Numbered from the stretch's first letter, positions 53,626-62,558 are shown. The stretch is 64,000 nucleotides of DNA from Actinomadura hibisca NBRC 15177 (GCF_001552635.1 NZ_BCRO01000012.1:268055-332054), one strand, 5' to 3'. Program-made: numbers and translations. Notes: generated by a model from the sequence alone, not told the origin.

Positions 53626-55236
53626 GTGCTGACGGTGGACACTGACCCTGGAATGCCGCGGCGGCCGGGGGACCCGCGCGGCGCCGGCCCGGAGCCGCAC
53701 GCCACGCCCGTCCCGGCCCAGCAGGGAGCCCCCGCCGGCCACGTCCCGAACCCGTCCGACGGCATGGGGGTGCCGCCCGCGCAGAGTCCGATCGTGCCGG
53801 ACCGGACGGGCGGCCACCCCGCCATCGCGGACACGGCGGCGGCCCGGCCGAACGTCCAGGACATCTTCAACGGCACGAACCAGCCGGTCGGCAACGCGGG
53901 CCACCCGGGCATGCAGACCGGCGGCCACCCGACTCTGCAAGACACGGGCCACACCGCAGGCCAGCAGGTGATCGGCAACGCGGGCCACCCAGGCGTGCAG
54001 GACACCGGCTACACCGGCGGCCAGCAGACGATCGGCGGCTCGAACCACCCAGGCGTGCAGCACGCGACCTATACCGGCGGCCAACAGGTGCTCGGCAGCG
54101 CAGACCTACCGGACGCGCATGCGACGGGCTACACCGGCGGCCACCAGGTACTCAACAACGCCGACCTACCGGACGCGCATGCGACGGGCTACACCGGCGG
54201 CCACCAAATGCCTAACAACGCCGACCGACCGGACGCGCAGGCCACCGGCTACACCGGCGGCCAGCAGGTGCTCGGCAGCGCCGGATATCCGGCCGTGCAA
54301 GACGCCGCCTACACCGGCGGTCAGCAGATGATCGGCGGCGCAGGGCATCCGGCCGTCCAGGACACCGGGCACACCGCCGGACAGCAGGCGGTCGGCGGCG
54401 CGGGCCGTCCCGGCGGGCACGATGTTCCCGTCGGCGCGGCCGGAACCGGAGGAAGCCAAGGGCTCGGCGGCACGGGCGGAACCGGGCTGCACGACACCAG
54501 CGGCGTCCAGGTCCGGCTCGGGTCGCGCAGCGCCCGCAACCGGGAGCGGCGGGAGGCGCGCGGCGGCGGGCGTCGCACCGGCGTCATCGCGGTCTCGGTC
54601 GCCGGCGGGCTCGCGCTCGTGACGGCCGGAGCGCTGCTGCTCATGCCCGGCTCCGGCGACGACAAGACCACCGTCAGCCCCGAGCCCCGGGTGGCCACCG
54701 GCACCACGGCCCCCACGACGGCCAAGGCGCGCCTGCCGCGCAGCGGGCCGCCGGTCGACATCTCCACCGCCGACGGATCGCGCTACCGCGTCCAGGCCGT
54801 GGCGGGCGGGACCGTCAACGGCGTGACGACCCTCCAGTCGTCGCCGCCCTCCGGATCGGCGTTCCCGTACGTGGAGTACATCCTGACCAACCCCTCCAAG
54901 GAGAAGGTGCTGCTGGACTTCCCCGGCGACGTCTTCGTCCGCCGCGACCAGGTCGCCGCCAAGGCGCGCGGCCGTTGCATGTGGCAGGCGGGCGTGCCCG
55001 AGACCATGTGCACCCCGCCCGCCACGAGCGCCGTCGTGCGCCGCCTGGCGGGCGGCGCGCTGGTCGCGGGCGAGGGCGGGGACAAGTACCTGGCGCCCGG
55101 CGCGTCCTACCTGGTGCGCGCCACGGTCGAGGTGCCGGTCGACAAGCGCATCAGGCGCAGCGACCTGCGCCTGTACATCTGGAAGAAGCTCTACGTGGCC
55201 GACCAGTACGCGCGCGAGGCGGCGTTCCCGCGCTGA
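53626..55236 (+). CDS. Membrane protein with 20-residue tandem repeats and an extracellular beta domain
   Basis: The 536-residue protein (533 from a better-spaced GTG at 53635) has a Pro/Gly/His-rich N-terminal half that holds seven to nine 20-residue repeats ending YTGGQQ. A basic stretch RNRERREARGGGRRTG precedes one membrane helix (about residues 323-345). The exported C-terminus (about 380-536) is beta-rich with two cysteines (RCMWQ, MCTPP), and looks like a DUF4352-like Ig-type domain. Unknown function; the repeats would face the cytoplasm. Confidence 0.75.
   Translation: MLTVDTDPGMPRRPGDPRGAGPEPHATPVPAQQGAPAGHVPNPSDGMGVPPAQSPIVPDRTGGHPAIADTAAARPNVQDIFNGTNQPVGNAGHPGMQTGGHPTLQDTGHTAGQQVIGNAGHPGVQDTGYTGGQQTIGGSNHPGVQHATYTGGQQVLGSADLPDAHATGYTGGHQVLNNADLPDAHATGYTGGHQMPNNADRPDAQATGYTGGQQVLGSAGYPAVQDAAYTGGQQMIGGAGHPAVQDTGHTAGQQAVGGAGRPGGHDVPVGAAGTGGSQGLGGTGGTGLHDTSGVQVRLGSRSARNRERREARGGGRRTGVIAVSVAGGLALVTAGALLLMPGSGDDKTTVSPEPRVATGTTAPTTAKARLPRSGPPVDISTADGSRYRVQAVAGGTVNGVTTLQSSPPSGSAFPYVEYILTNPSKEKVLLDFPGDVFVRRDQVAAKARGRCMWQAGVPETMCTPPATSAVVRRLAGGALVAGEGGDKYLAPGASYLVRATVEVPVDKRIRRSDLRLYIWKKLYVADQYAREAAFPR
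53974..54393 (+). repeat. 60-bp coding tandem repeat, seven units
   Basis: Seven in-frame 60-bp units begin at 53974, 54034, 54094, 54154, 54214, 54274 and 54334. Each encodes a variant of G-x-A-x-x-P-x-x-Q-x-T-G-Y-T-G-G-Q-Q-x-L. The units at 54094 and 54154 are almost identical in DNA, so the array has expanded recently. Confidence 0.9.
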
Positions 55237-55250
55237 CCCGCACAGCAGAA

Positions 55251-55291
55251 CGCCGGGCCCGTACGAGGTGCGTCCTCGTACGGGCCCGGCG
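55251..55291. terminator. Bidirectional terminator before padR
   Basis: A perfect 17-bp inverted repeat (55251-55267 with 55275-55291) with a 7-base loop, followed by CTTT, lies between convergent genes. Confidence 0.88.
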
Positions 55292-55303
55292 CTTTCGGGT
55301 GGC

Positions 55304-55912
55304 TCACTCGGCTTCGGGGTCGTCGGCCAGGATGCCGTAGAGGCGACGCCGGGCGTCGTTGACGACGTCCAGCGCGCGGGCCCGCTGGGACTCGCTGCCG
55401 ACGTGCATGACCTGCTGCAACGCGACCATGAGCTGGCCGATCGCCTCGCGGCCGCGCATGACGTTCTCGCCCGCGGCCTCGGTGACCTCCTCCCAGGGGG
55501 CGGTCTCCTGGCGGGCCGCCTCCTCGGTGCCGCTCTCGGTGAGCGAGAACAGCCGCTTGCCGCCCTGCTCGGCGCTGGTGACCAGGCCCTCGTCCTCCAG
55601 CAGCTGGAGGGTGGGGTAGACCGAGCCGGGGCTCGGCCGCCAGACGCCGCCGGTGCGCTCGTCCAGCTCCTGGATCATCTCGTAGCCGTGCATGGGCCGC
55701 TCGGTGAGCAGGGCCAGCAGGGCGGCGCGGACGTTGCCGCGCTTGGTGCGCCCCCGTCCCCGGCCGCCGCCGCGCGGGCCGCGCCCGCGTCCCGGTCCGC
55801 CCGGACCGAAGCCGGGGGGCGGACCGAAACCGGGACCGCCCCAGCCGCCGAACGGGTCGCCGCGGCGGGCGCGCTCCTCGAAGTGCCGGTGTTCGTGCTG
55901 GTGGTGTCGCAT
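55304..55912 (-). CDS. PadR-family transcriptional regulator
   Basis: The 202-residue protein has a His/Gly/Pro/Arg-rich N-terminal region (first 55 residues: MRHHQHEHRHFEER..., RGRGPRGGGRGRGRT), then the winged helix ALLALLTERPMHGYEMIQEL with PSPGSVYPTLQLLEDEGLV, and a helical dimerisation tail. It is divergent from the FAD monooxygenase and likely controls both. A perfect CGATATATCG palindrome lies 35 bp upstream. Confidence 0.92.
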   Translation of the reverse strand: MRHHQHEHRHFEERARRGDPFGGWGGPGFGPPPGFGPGGPGRGRGPRGGGRGRGRTKRGNVRAALLALLTERPMHGYEMIQELDERTGGVWRPSPGSVYPTLQLLEDEGLVTSAEQGGKRLFSLTESGTEEAARQETAPWEEVTEAAGENVMRGREAIGQLMVALQQVMHVGSESQRARALDVVNDARRRLYGILADDPEAE

Positions 55913-55946
55913 GATGACTCTCCTTGATCTGTCGTCGATGTGTTAA

Positions 55947-55956
55947 CGATATATCG
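55947..55956. promoter_or_regulatory. Probable PadR operator
   Basis: CGATATATCG is a perfect palindrome, extended imperfectly as GTTAA on the left and GGTGAAC on the right. AT-core palindromes of this form are common before padR genes in high-GC actinobacteria. Confidence 0.6.
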
Positions 55957-55986
55957 GTGAACGCTCGCGATGCAACTGCCATTCCC

Positions 55987-56015
55987 TTGACAAGTATTTC
56001 ATCGTGTGATGAATT
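55987..56015 (+). promoter_or_regulatory. Promoter of the FAD monooxygenase with a palindrome in the spacer
   Basis: TTGACA (55987-55992) is a consensus -35. A perfect inverted repeat TTCATC-GTGT-GATGAA (55998-56013) covers the spacer and the probable -10 (TGAATT, 56010-56015, spacing 17). A bound repressor would block this promoter. Confidence 0.6.
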
Positions 56016-56036
56016 AATGGGCAGGAGGTGGTGACC

Positions 56037-57350
56037 ATGACCGAGCGCACCACATGTTGCATCGCCGGCGGCGGCCCGGCGGGCGCCGTCCTGGGCCTGC
56101 TGCTGGCCCGAGCCGGCGTCGAGGTGACCGTCCTGGAGAAGCACGGCGACTTCCTGCGCGACTTCCGCGGCGACACCATCCACCCGTCCACCCTCGACGT
56201 CCTGGACGAGCTGGGTCTCGGCGACCGGTTCGAGCGCATGCCGCACCGCAAGGTGCCCGGCCTCAACCTCGTCACCGACGACGGCTCGGCCGCCGTCTTC
56301 GACCTGAGCGTGCTGCGCGTCCGGCACCCCTACATCGCGATGGTGCCGCAGTGGGACTTCCTCAACCTGATCACCGAAGAGGCCGCCCGCCACCCGACGT
56401 TCCGCCTGCTGATGAACGCCGAGGCCACCGGCCTGCTGCGGGAGGGCGACCGGGTCACGGGCGTGCGCTACCGCGACGCGGGCGGCGTCGAGCGGCAGAT
56501 CCGCGCGGCGCTGACGGTGGCGGCCGACGGGCGGCACTCCACCCTGCGGCGGGCGGCGGGGCTGCGGCCGAAGGAGCTGGGCGCGCCGATGGACGTGGCC
56601 TGGTTCCGGCTGCCCCGCCACGACAGCGACCGCGACGACTCGTTCCTGCGGCTGGGCACCGGGCGCATGATGCCCGCGATCAACCGCGCCGACTACTGGC
56701 AGTTCGCCTACCTGGTGCCCAAGGGCCGCTACGCGCAGGTCGAGGCGGCGGGGGCGGAGGCGCTGCGCCGGTCGGTGGCGGAGCTGCTGCCGTTCCTGGA
56801 AGACCGGGTGGCCGGGCTCGACCTGGCCGACGTGCGCGTGCTGGACGTGCGGATCGACCGGCTGCGCCGCTGGCACCGGCCAGGCCTGCTGTGCATCGGG
56901 GACGCGGCGCACGCGATGTCGCCGGTGGGCGGGGTGGGCATCAACCTGGCGATCCAGGACGCGGTGGCCACCGCGAACCTGCTGACGGAGGCGCTGCTCC
57001 GGGGCGAGGTCACCGAGAAGGACCTGGCCGCCGTGCAACGCCGCCGCCAGTGGCCGGCCATCGCCGTGCAGGGCTTCCAACTCGCCGCGCAACGCCTGGT
57101 GGTCGCGCCGACGTTGCAGGGCTCGCCCTCACCCGTCCTGCGCCTGCTCGCCCGCAGAGGGAGCGCGCAGCGCAAGAGAACCGGCCCGGTGCCCCGCCTG
57201 ATGGCGCGCCTGATCGGCTACGGCCCACGCCCCGAACACGTCCGCGTCCCGGCCCGGTCCGCCCGCACGGACAACACCCCCGCCCAAGCTGTTCCCAGTG
57301 CCAGAAAGGCGGTCGCAACGAATGAGACCAGCGAAGAGATGACCCACTGA
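56037..57350 (+). CDS. FAD-dependent monooxygenase (aromatic hydroxylase-like)
   Basis: The ATG at 56037, 8 bases after AGGAGG, gives 437 residues. The FAD-binding motif is CIAGGGPAGAVLGLLLARAG with VTVLEKHGDF closing the fold; AADGRHSTLRRAAGL is the DG motif and CIGDAAHAMSPVGGVGINLA binds the ribityl chain. It belongs to the PHBH/UbiH group and would use NAD(P)H and oxygen to hydroxylate an aromatic or polyketide-like compound. No cluster surrounds it. Confidence 0.9.
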   Translation: MTERTTCCIAGGGPAGAVLGLLLARAGVEVTVLEKHGDFLRDFRGDTIHPSTLDVLDELGLGDRFERMPHRKVPGLNLVTDDGSAAVFDLSVLRVRHPYIAMVPQWDFLNLITEEAARHPTFRLLMNAEATGLLREGDRVTGVRYRDAGGVERQIRAALTVAADGRHSTLRRAAGLRPKELGAPMDVAWFRLPRHDSDRDDSFLRLGTGRMMPAINRADYWQFAYLVPKGRYAQVEAAGAEALRRSVAELLPFLEDRVAGLDLADVRVLDVRIDRLRRWHRPGLLCIGDAAHAMSPVGGVGINLAIQDAVATANLLTEALLRGEVTEKDLAAVQRRRQWPAIAVQGFQLAAQRLVVAPTLQGSPSPVLRLLARRGSAQRKRTGPVPRLMARLIGYGPRPEHVRVPARSARTDNTPAQAVPSARKAVATNETSEEMTH

Positions 57351-57460
57351 CGAGGTGCACCGACATGACGCACTGACAGACGCGGTGATCGGCGCAGGGA
57401 GAGGACCACCAAGGCACGGCCCCGCGCATGGAAGCCCCACCCACCATCTCGGGAGGCGAC

Positions 57461-57530
57461 GACGGCTCAGGGCAGGGCGACGGCTCAGGGCAGGGCGACG
57501 GATCGATCAGGGCGACGGATCGATCAGGGC
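57461..57530. repeat. Short tandem repeats at the 3' end of the SDR gene
   Basis: GACGGCTCAGGGCAGGGC occurs twice (57461, 57479), then GACGGATCGATCAGGGC twice (57497, 57514). The SDR stop codon (57524-57526) lies in the last unit, so expansion may have reset the end of that protein. Confidence 0.8.
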
Positions 57531-58318
57531 AGGATGGAGTCGACGTAACCGCCGTCGACGCGCACCGCGCCGCCGGTCGTGGCGGAGGCGTACGGCGAGG
57601 CCAGGTAGACGACCATGTTGGCGATCTCCTCAGGCTCGATCAGGCGCTGCAACAGGGACTGCGGGCGGTGCTTCACCATGAACTCGCGCTGCGCCTCGTC
57701 CCAGGGCAGTTCGTCGCCGACGAGTTCGCGGACGAAGCCTTCGACGCCGCCGGTGTGCGTCGGCCCGGCGATGACCGAGTTGACGGTGACCCCGGTTCCG
57801 GCGGCGTCCTTGGCGAAGCCGCGGCTGACGGCGAGCAGCGAGGTCTTCGTCATGCCGTAGTGGATCATTTCGGCGGGGATGGCGACCGCCGAGTCGCTGG
57901 CCAGGTTCAGCACGCGTCCCCAGCCCCGGTCCTTCATGCCGGGCAGGTAGGCGCGGATGAGCCGGACGGCGGACAGGACGTTGACCTCGAAGTAGCGGCG
58001 CCACTCGGCGTCGTCGATCTCCAGCGGCGGGGTGGAGCCGAAGATGCCGAGGTTGTTGACCAGGATGTCCACCTCGGGCACGGCCGCCAGCACGGCGGCG
58101 GTGCCCTCGTCCGACGCCAGGTCGCCCGCGGCGCCGGTGACGTCGTCGCCGCCGGACTCGGCCCGCACGCTGTCGACGGCCTCGGCGACGCGCTTCTCGC
58201 CGCGGCCGTTGACGACGACGCGGGCGCCCGCGCGGGCGAGGCCGACGGCGATGGCATGGCCGATGCCCTGGGTGGAGCCGGTGACCAGCGCGGTACGGCC
58301 GGAAAGGTCGATCTGCAT
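57524..58318 (-). CDS. Short-chain dehydrogenase/reductase
   Basis: The 264-residue protein (ATG at 58316-58318) has the cofactor motif TGSTQGIG, NNLG in place of the usual NNAG, a catalytic Ser in NLASDSAVA and YGMTK. GAVRVDGGYVDSI is the typical end of a classical SDR. It resembles 3-oxoacyl-ACP reductase-like oxidoreductases of broad specificity. It is convergent with the monooxygenase. Confidence 0.9.
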   Translation of the reverse strand: MQIDLSGRTALVTGSTQGIGHAIAVGLARAGARVVVNGRGEKRVAEAVDSVRAESGGDDVTGAAGDLASDEGTAAVLAAVPEVDILVNNLGIFGSTPPLEIDDAEWRRYFEVNVLSAVRLIRAYLPGMKDRGWGRVLNLASDSAVAIPAEMIHYGMTKTSLLAVSRGFAKDAAGTGVTVNSVIAGPTHTGGVEGFVRELVGDELPWDEAQREFMVKHRPQSLLQRLIEPEEIANMVVYLASPYASATTGGAVRVDGGYVDSILP

Positions 58319-58557
58319 GGCGGGTTTCCCTCGTGAAGGCTGCGGAGAGTGTTGCGGCGGCCCGCGGGTGCCCCGGGAGCGCTCGTCCGCCGTGGACGGG
58401 CGGGCACTCCGGGCACGTTCGGCACCGATCGAGGGACGGCGTCCGGACCGGCGCACCGGCCACGGTCCCCGAACCTCAACTCCTCCGTTCCACCCCAGCG
58501 GTCACCGTAACCTCACCCTCGCTCAGGTGATCATCGGCGTTCCCGCGCCCGGCGGAG

Positions 58558-60699
58558 TCAGGGGGCGGTGAGTTTCAGGTTGTTGAGGATGTCCTTCACC
58601 ACGTTGCGGTTGTCGGTCTCCTTGACGCGGAGCCACACCCCGAACTTGCCGCTCTTGTCCTTCAAGCCCACCTCGGTGACGGTCGGCGTGCCCGCCTTGC
58701 AGGCGGTGTAGCGGGTGATGGTGCCGCTCAGGTTGCCGTCAGGGGAGGTGTAGTTCTCCGGCGTGCCCTTGGTGCACAGCGGGTGCCCGACGATGTTGGC
58801 CGGGGGGAGGGGGCCGTTCTTCAGGTCGGTGGTCAGGCCGATGAAGACGCCCGGCCCCTTGCCGTTGCTCTTGAACTGGGCGACGTTGGGGGCCGCGCGC
58901 AACACCGGGCGCTGCTGGGCGTCGCCGGGCAGGCCCTGCGCGGCGGGCGACCAGGTGTTCTCGCCCTCCGCCTTCGGCCACGCCTTGGGGGCGGCGGCCT
59001 GGATCTTGCCGGAGGCGTCGGAGACCTTCGCGAAGTCGGCGGGCAGCGACGGCTTGGGCGGGTCCTTCTTGTCGTCGCCGGAGAACAGGTTGCCCAGCAG
59101 CAGGCCGCCGATGACCGCGACGGTCAGCAGCACCGTGGCGATGATGAGCGGCAACATGGTCTTCTTCGACGAGCTGGTGCCGCCGGGCGCGCGCGACGCT
59201 CCGCCGCCGGGCCCAGGCGGGCCGCCGGGGTGGCCGGGGCCAGAGCCGGAGCCGCTCTTGGACGCGCCCAGGCCCTTCAGCTTGCCCAGCAGGCCCTGCT
59301 TCTGGCCCTGCGGAGGCGGCGGGCGGAAGCCAGTGGGCGGCGGGCCCTGCGGGTATCCCTGCGGCGGCGGGCTCTGCTGCGGCGCGCCCTGGCCCGGGAA
59401 GACGGCGGTCTTGCCGTCGTCGCCCGCCTGGTTGTCGTAGGAGGGGCCGCCGGGCTGCGGGAAGCCGGGCGTGGGGACGGCGACCGTGCGGTCCTGGTCG
59501 GGGTCGCCGGACGGACCGGGCTGCGGTGGCCGGTAGTGCGGGTTCGGCTGGTCCACCATCGTGGCCTCGTCCCCGGCGGGCTGCTGGTTCTGCGGCTGCC
59601 GCATCTCCGAGGTGTGCACGTCGTCCTCGGCGGGCGCGTCCTCGCGCGTGGGCGGCTCGGGCTCGGCGCGGCGCGGCGGGCGCGGCGGCACGACCGGCGG
59701 CGGCACCGGGCCCTGCGCCGACGACGCCCCCTGGCCCGCGTTCTGGCGGCCGGGGTCGAGGTCCTGCGAGTAGGCGGGGCCCTGGTCGTAGCCGGGGAAC
59801 GGCGGCTGCCCGGGGCGCGGGCCCCGGTACTCGTCGCTGACCGTGGCCTCCGGCACCTCCTCCGGGCCCGCCTGGCCGTACGCCGGCGGGATCGTCCCCG
59901 GCGCCAGCGTCGGGCGCAGCGTGGACAGGGCCTCCGCGAACGCCTCGGCCGTCGGCCAGCGCTTCTCCCGCTCGACCTCCAGCGCCCGCAGGACGACGTG
60001 GTCCAGCGCGGGCGACAGGTCCTCGCGCAGCTCGCTCGGCACGGTCCTGATCGGGGCCGGTCCCGGGGGCCGCCCGGTCAGCATGTGGTAGGTCAGCGCG
60101 CCCAGCCCGTACACGTCGGCGCGCACGTCCAGGCCGCCGCCGAAGCGCGCCTGCTCGGGGGACATGTAGCCCGGCGTCCCGACCGGCAGCGTGAACGCGC
60201 CCGACGCGTGCGCCAGCGCCTTGGCCAGGCCCAGGTCGGCGATCAGCAGCCGCTCGCCGCCGTCCGGCGTGGACTGGAACAGCACGTTGGACGGCTTGAG
60301 GTCGCGGTGGATGACGCCGAGGGTGTTGATGACCTCGACCCCGTAGGCGATCTCCTCGGCCAGGACCAGGGCCTCGCTGACCGGAAGTGGCCGTTCGCGC
60401 ATCCGGTCGGCCAGGGTGCCGCGATCGGCGTAGGACATCACGAAGTAGGGGCGCCCGTCGGGCAGTTCGCCGATGTCGTGCACCCGCACCAGGCGCGACG
60501 AGTCGGCGCGGCGCAGGATGCGCGCCTCCTCCAGGAAACGGTTGCGCACGTCCAGGTCGTCGATGAGGCTCCCGGCCAGGACCTTGATGGCCACCGGGGA
60601 GTCGAGGGCGTCGTCCTGCCCGAGCCACACGGAGGCGAACGCCCCCGATCCGAGGACGCGATCGATTCGGTAACGGCCGACAGTTGGTGGGAAGGACAC
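58558..60699 (-). CDS. Transmembrane Ser/Thr protein kinase with an extracytoplasmic sensor domain
   Basis: I start at the GTG at 60697-60699 (VSFPPTVGRYRIDRVLGSG, 713 residues); longer frames overlap the divergent sigma gene. The kinase domain (about 9-265) has Lys39 (VAIKV), HRDLKPSN, DLG in place of DFG (155-157) and GTPGYMSPEQ. A Pro/Gln-rich juxtamembrane region (270-512) holds ATMVDQ, DRTVAVPTP and KTAVFPG, possible phosphothreonine sites for FHA partners. One membrane helix (515-539) leads to a 170-residue external domain without PASTA repeats. CATGAT six bases before the GTG suggests a leaderless message. Confidence 0.9.
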   Translation of the reverse strand: MSFPPTVGRYRIDRVLGSGAFASVWLGQDDALDSPVAIKVLAGSLIDDLDVRNRFLEEARILRRADSSRLVRVHDIGELPDGRPYFVMSYADRGTLADRMRERPLPVSEALVLAEEIAYGVEVINTLGVIHRDLKPSNVLFQSTPDGGERLLIADLGLAKALAHASGAFTLPVGTPGYMSPEQARFGGGLDVRADVYGLGALTYHMLTGRPPGPAPIRTVPSELREDLSPALDHVVLRALEVEREKRWPTAEAFAEALSTLRPTLAPGTIPPAYGQAGPEEVPEATVSDEYRGPRPGQPPFPGYDQGPAYSQDLDPGRQNAGQGASSAQGPVPPPVVPPRPPRRAEPEPPTREDAPAEDDVHTSEMRQPQNQQPAGDEATMVDQPNPHYRPPQPGPSGDPDQDRTVAVPTPGFPQPGGPSYDNQAGDDGKTAVFPGQGAPQQSPPPQGYPQGPPPTGFRPPPPQGQKQGLLGKLKGLGASKSGSGSGPGHPGGPPGPGGGASRAPGGTSSSKKTMLPLIIATVLLTVAVIGGLLLGNLFSGDDKKDPPKPSLPADFAKVSDASGKIQAAAPKAWPKAEGENTWSPAAQGLPGDAQQRPVLRAAPNVAQFKSNGKGPGVFIGLTTDLKNGPLPPANIVGHPLCTKGTPENYTSPDGNLSGTITRYTACKAGTPTVTEVGLKDKSGKFGVWLRVKETDNRNVVKDILNNLKLTAP

Positions 60700-60756
60700 T
60701 CCCGTATCATGCCCAACAAACGGGGTGTGTGTGCGAACGAGCATTGAGGCGCGACG

Positions 60757-61308
60757 ATGGCATTCGACGTAAGGACCGAGGAGCTGGCGGTCAGGGCCGC
60801 CCAGGGCGACCAGAACGCCCTGAACGAGCTGCTCCGGAAGATCGAGCCGGACGTGCTGCGGCACAGCTCCCGGTTCCTGCCCTGCCGGCAGGACGCCGAG
60901 GAGGCGTGCCAGGACGCGTTGATGCAGGTCGCGCGGAACATCCACCGCTTCGAGGGCCGGTCGCGCTTCAGCACCTGGCTGCACGTGGTGGTGTCCAACT
61001 CGGCGCGCTCCACCTACCGCTCGCTCAAGCGGCGCTCGGTCGAGCAGGCCGGCGAGCTGCCCCAGCAGCGCCCCGACCCGCACCGCACCAGCGTCATCGC
61101 CGGGTCCCGGGTGGACATCCTGGACGCGATGGAGGACCTGGAGGCCCGCAAGCCGGACCTCATCCAGGCGCTGGTGCTGCGCGACGTCTCCCAGCTGGAG
61201 TACGCCGAGATCGCCGAGCAGCTCCAGCTCCCGCTGGGCACGGTCAAGTCGCGCATCCACGAGGCGCGCAAGCAGGTCCGCCAGACGCTGGGCGAGTCCT
61301 ACACCTGA
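60757..61308 (+). CDS. ECF-type RNA polymerase sigma factor
   Basis: The 183-residue sigma-70-family protein has region 2 (QNALNELLRKIEPDVLRHS..., DAEEACQDALMQVARNI, FSTWLHVVVSN) and region 4 (YAEIAEQLQLPLGTVKSRIHEARKQV, here split as a helix-turn-helix). No anti-sigma gene follows; the divergent kinase gene 57 bp away may play that role by phosphorylation. The starting ATG has GAGGCG upstream. Confidence 0.9.
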   Translation: MAFDVRTEELAVRAAQGDQNALNELLRKIEPDVLRHSSRFLPCRQDAEEACQDALMQVARNIHRFEGRSRFSTWLHVVVSNSARSTYRSLKRRSVEQAGELPQQRPDPHRTSVIAGSRVDILDAMEDLEARKPDLIQALVLRDVSQLEYAEIAEQLQLPLGTVKSRIHEARKQVRQTLGESYT

Positions 61309-61434
61309 TCGGCCGCCCGGTCCGGCCGCCCGGCGGAAGGTGCTGGTCAGGCGGCGTCAAGCCTGGGCAATGGCTCGGCAAGAGCGCCGCCAGTCCGCCG
61401 GTGCGGCGCGCGCGCGTCGGCCAGCATCGACGGC

Positions 61435-62439
61435 ATGGCCACGCACTCGGACCGCCCGATCTTCGTCATCGGCTGCCCTCGGTCGGGCACCACGCTGCTG
61501 CAACTGATGTTGCACTCGCACCCGCGGATCGCGATCCCCGCCGAGACGCGGTTCCTGCTGCCGGCCTACACCGCCAGGTGCGAGTTCGGTGACCTGGAGG
61601 ACAGGGAGAACAGGCGGGCGCTGGCGGACTGGATCACCGCCCGCAAGGCGACCAAGTTCCGCGACCTCGGTCTCGACGCCGCCGAGGTGACCGCCGAGAT
61701 CGTGGGCGGCCCACCGACGCTCGGCTCGGCGCTCGGCACGGTGTTCCGCGCGTACGCGCGCAAGCACGGCAGCCCGCGCTGGGGCGACAAGCGGCCCAGC
61801 TACTCCAAGCACGTCGGGACGCTGCTGCGGATGTTCCCCGACGCGCAGTTCGTGCACCTCATCCGCGACGGCCGCGACTGCGTGGCGTCGCTGAAGGAGA
61901 TGCCCTGGTACAAGCACGACGTGCACCACGCGGTGGCGGCGTGGCGGGAGGCCATCGACGGCGGGCGGCGGCACGCGGCGCGGCTCGGCCCCGACGCCTA
62001 CTACGAGTTGCAGTACGAGCGGCTGGTCACCGACCCGGCCGACGAGCTGACCCGGCTGTGCGGCTTCCTCGGCGAGGACTTCGACGCGGCGATGACCAAG
62101 CCGCAGACGATCGCCAAGCAGACCGTGCCGCCGCAGAAGAAGTGGCACGACCGCACGCACGGCGCCGTCAGCACGGGCCGCGTCGGCTCGTGGTCGACCC
62201 GCCTGGAGCCGTGGGAGGCGGGCCTGGCCGAGGCCGCGTTCGGGGAGCGGCTGGTCGAGTACGGGTACGAGCTGAGCGGCGCGCCGCGCCCGTCGCCGTC
62301 GCAGCTCGCCCGCTACGCCAAGATCAGCGCGCACCGCAAGATGGCCTACCGCAAGGCCGATCTGCGCGAGCGCTGGCAGCGCCGCTACGAGCCCAACCCC
62401 GTCACCTGCCTGCTCACCGCCGAGGAACTGTGTTCCTGA
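61435..62439 (+). CDS. PAPS-dependent sulfotransferase
   Basis: The 334-residue protein has the 5'-phosphosulfate loop FVIGCPRSGTTLLQL, the 3'-phosphate motif FVHLIRDGRDCVAS, and a GDKRP segment between them. It resembles the Stf family of actinobacterial sulfotransferases that modify glycolipids or small molecules. Substrate not predictable. Neighbours give no pathway clue. Confidence 0.9.
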   Translation: MATHSDRPIFVIGCPRSGTTLLQLMLHSHPRIAIPAETRFLLPAYTARCEFGDLEDRENRRALADWITARKATKFRDLGLDAAEVTAEIVGGPPTLGSALGTVFRAYARKHGSPRWGDKRPSYSKHVGTLLRMFPDAQFVHLIRDGRDCVASLKEMPWYKHDVHHAVAAWREAIDGGRRHAARLGPDAYYELQYERLVTDPADELTRLCGFLGEDFDAAMTKPQTIAKQTVPPQKKWHDRTHGAVSTGRVGSWSTRLEPWEAGLAEAAFGERLVEYGYELSGAPRPSPSQLARYAKISAHRKMAYRKADLRERWQRRYEPNPVTCLLTAEELCS

Positions 62440-62514
62440 AGCCCCGGCCCAGCGGGCTCGCCTGGCGGCTCGCCCCCTGACCGCGTCTTTGCGGGTGCCA
62501 CATCGCTTCGCGAT

Positions 62515-62558
62515 CCGCCTCGGCGGAGCTCGCCTCCGGCTTTGCTCCGCCGAGGCGG
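62515..62558. terminator. Bidirectional terminator between the sulfotransferase and otsA
   Basis: A perfect 15-bp inverted repeat (CCGCCTCGGCGGAGC at 62515-62529 with GCTCCGCCGAGGCGG at 62544-62558). It sits between convergent genes, 75 bp past the sulfotransferase stop. Confidence 0.75.

Noticed and set aside
60700..61260. N-terminal extension of the kinase frame to 61260
   Set aside because: The extension overlaps the whole sigma factor gene antisense, and the kinase domain starts naturally at the GTG at 60699.
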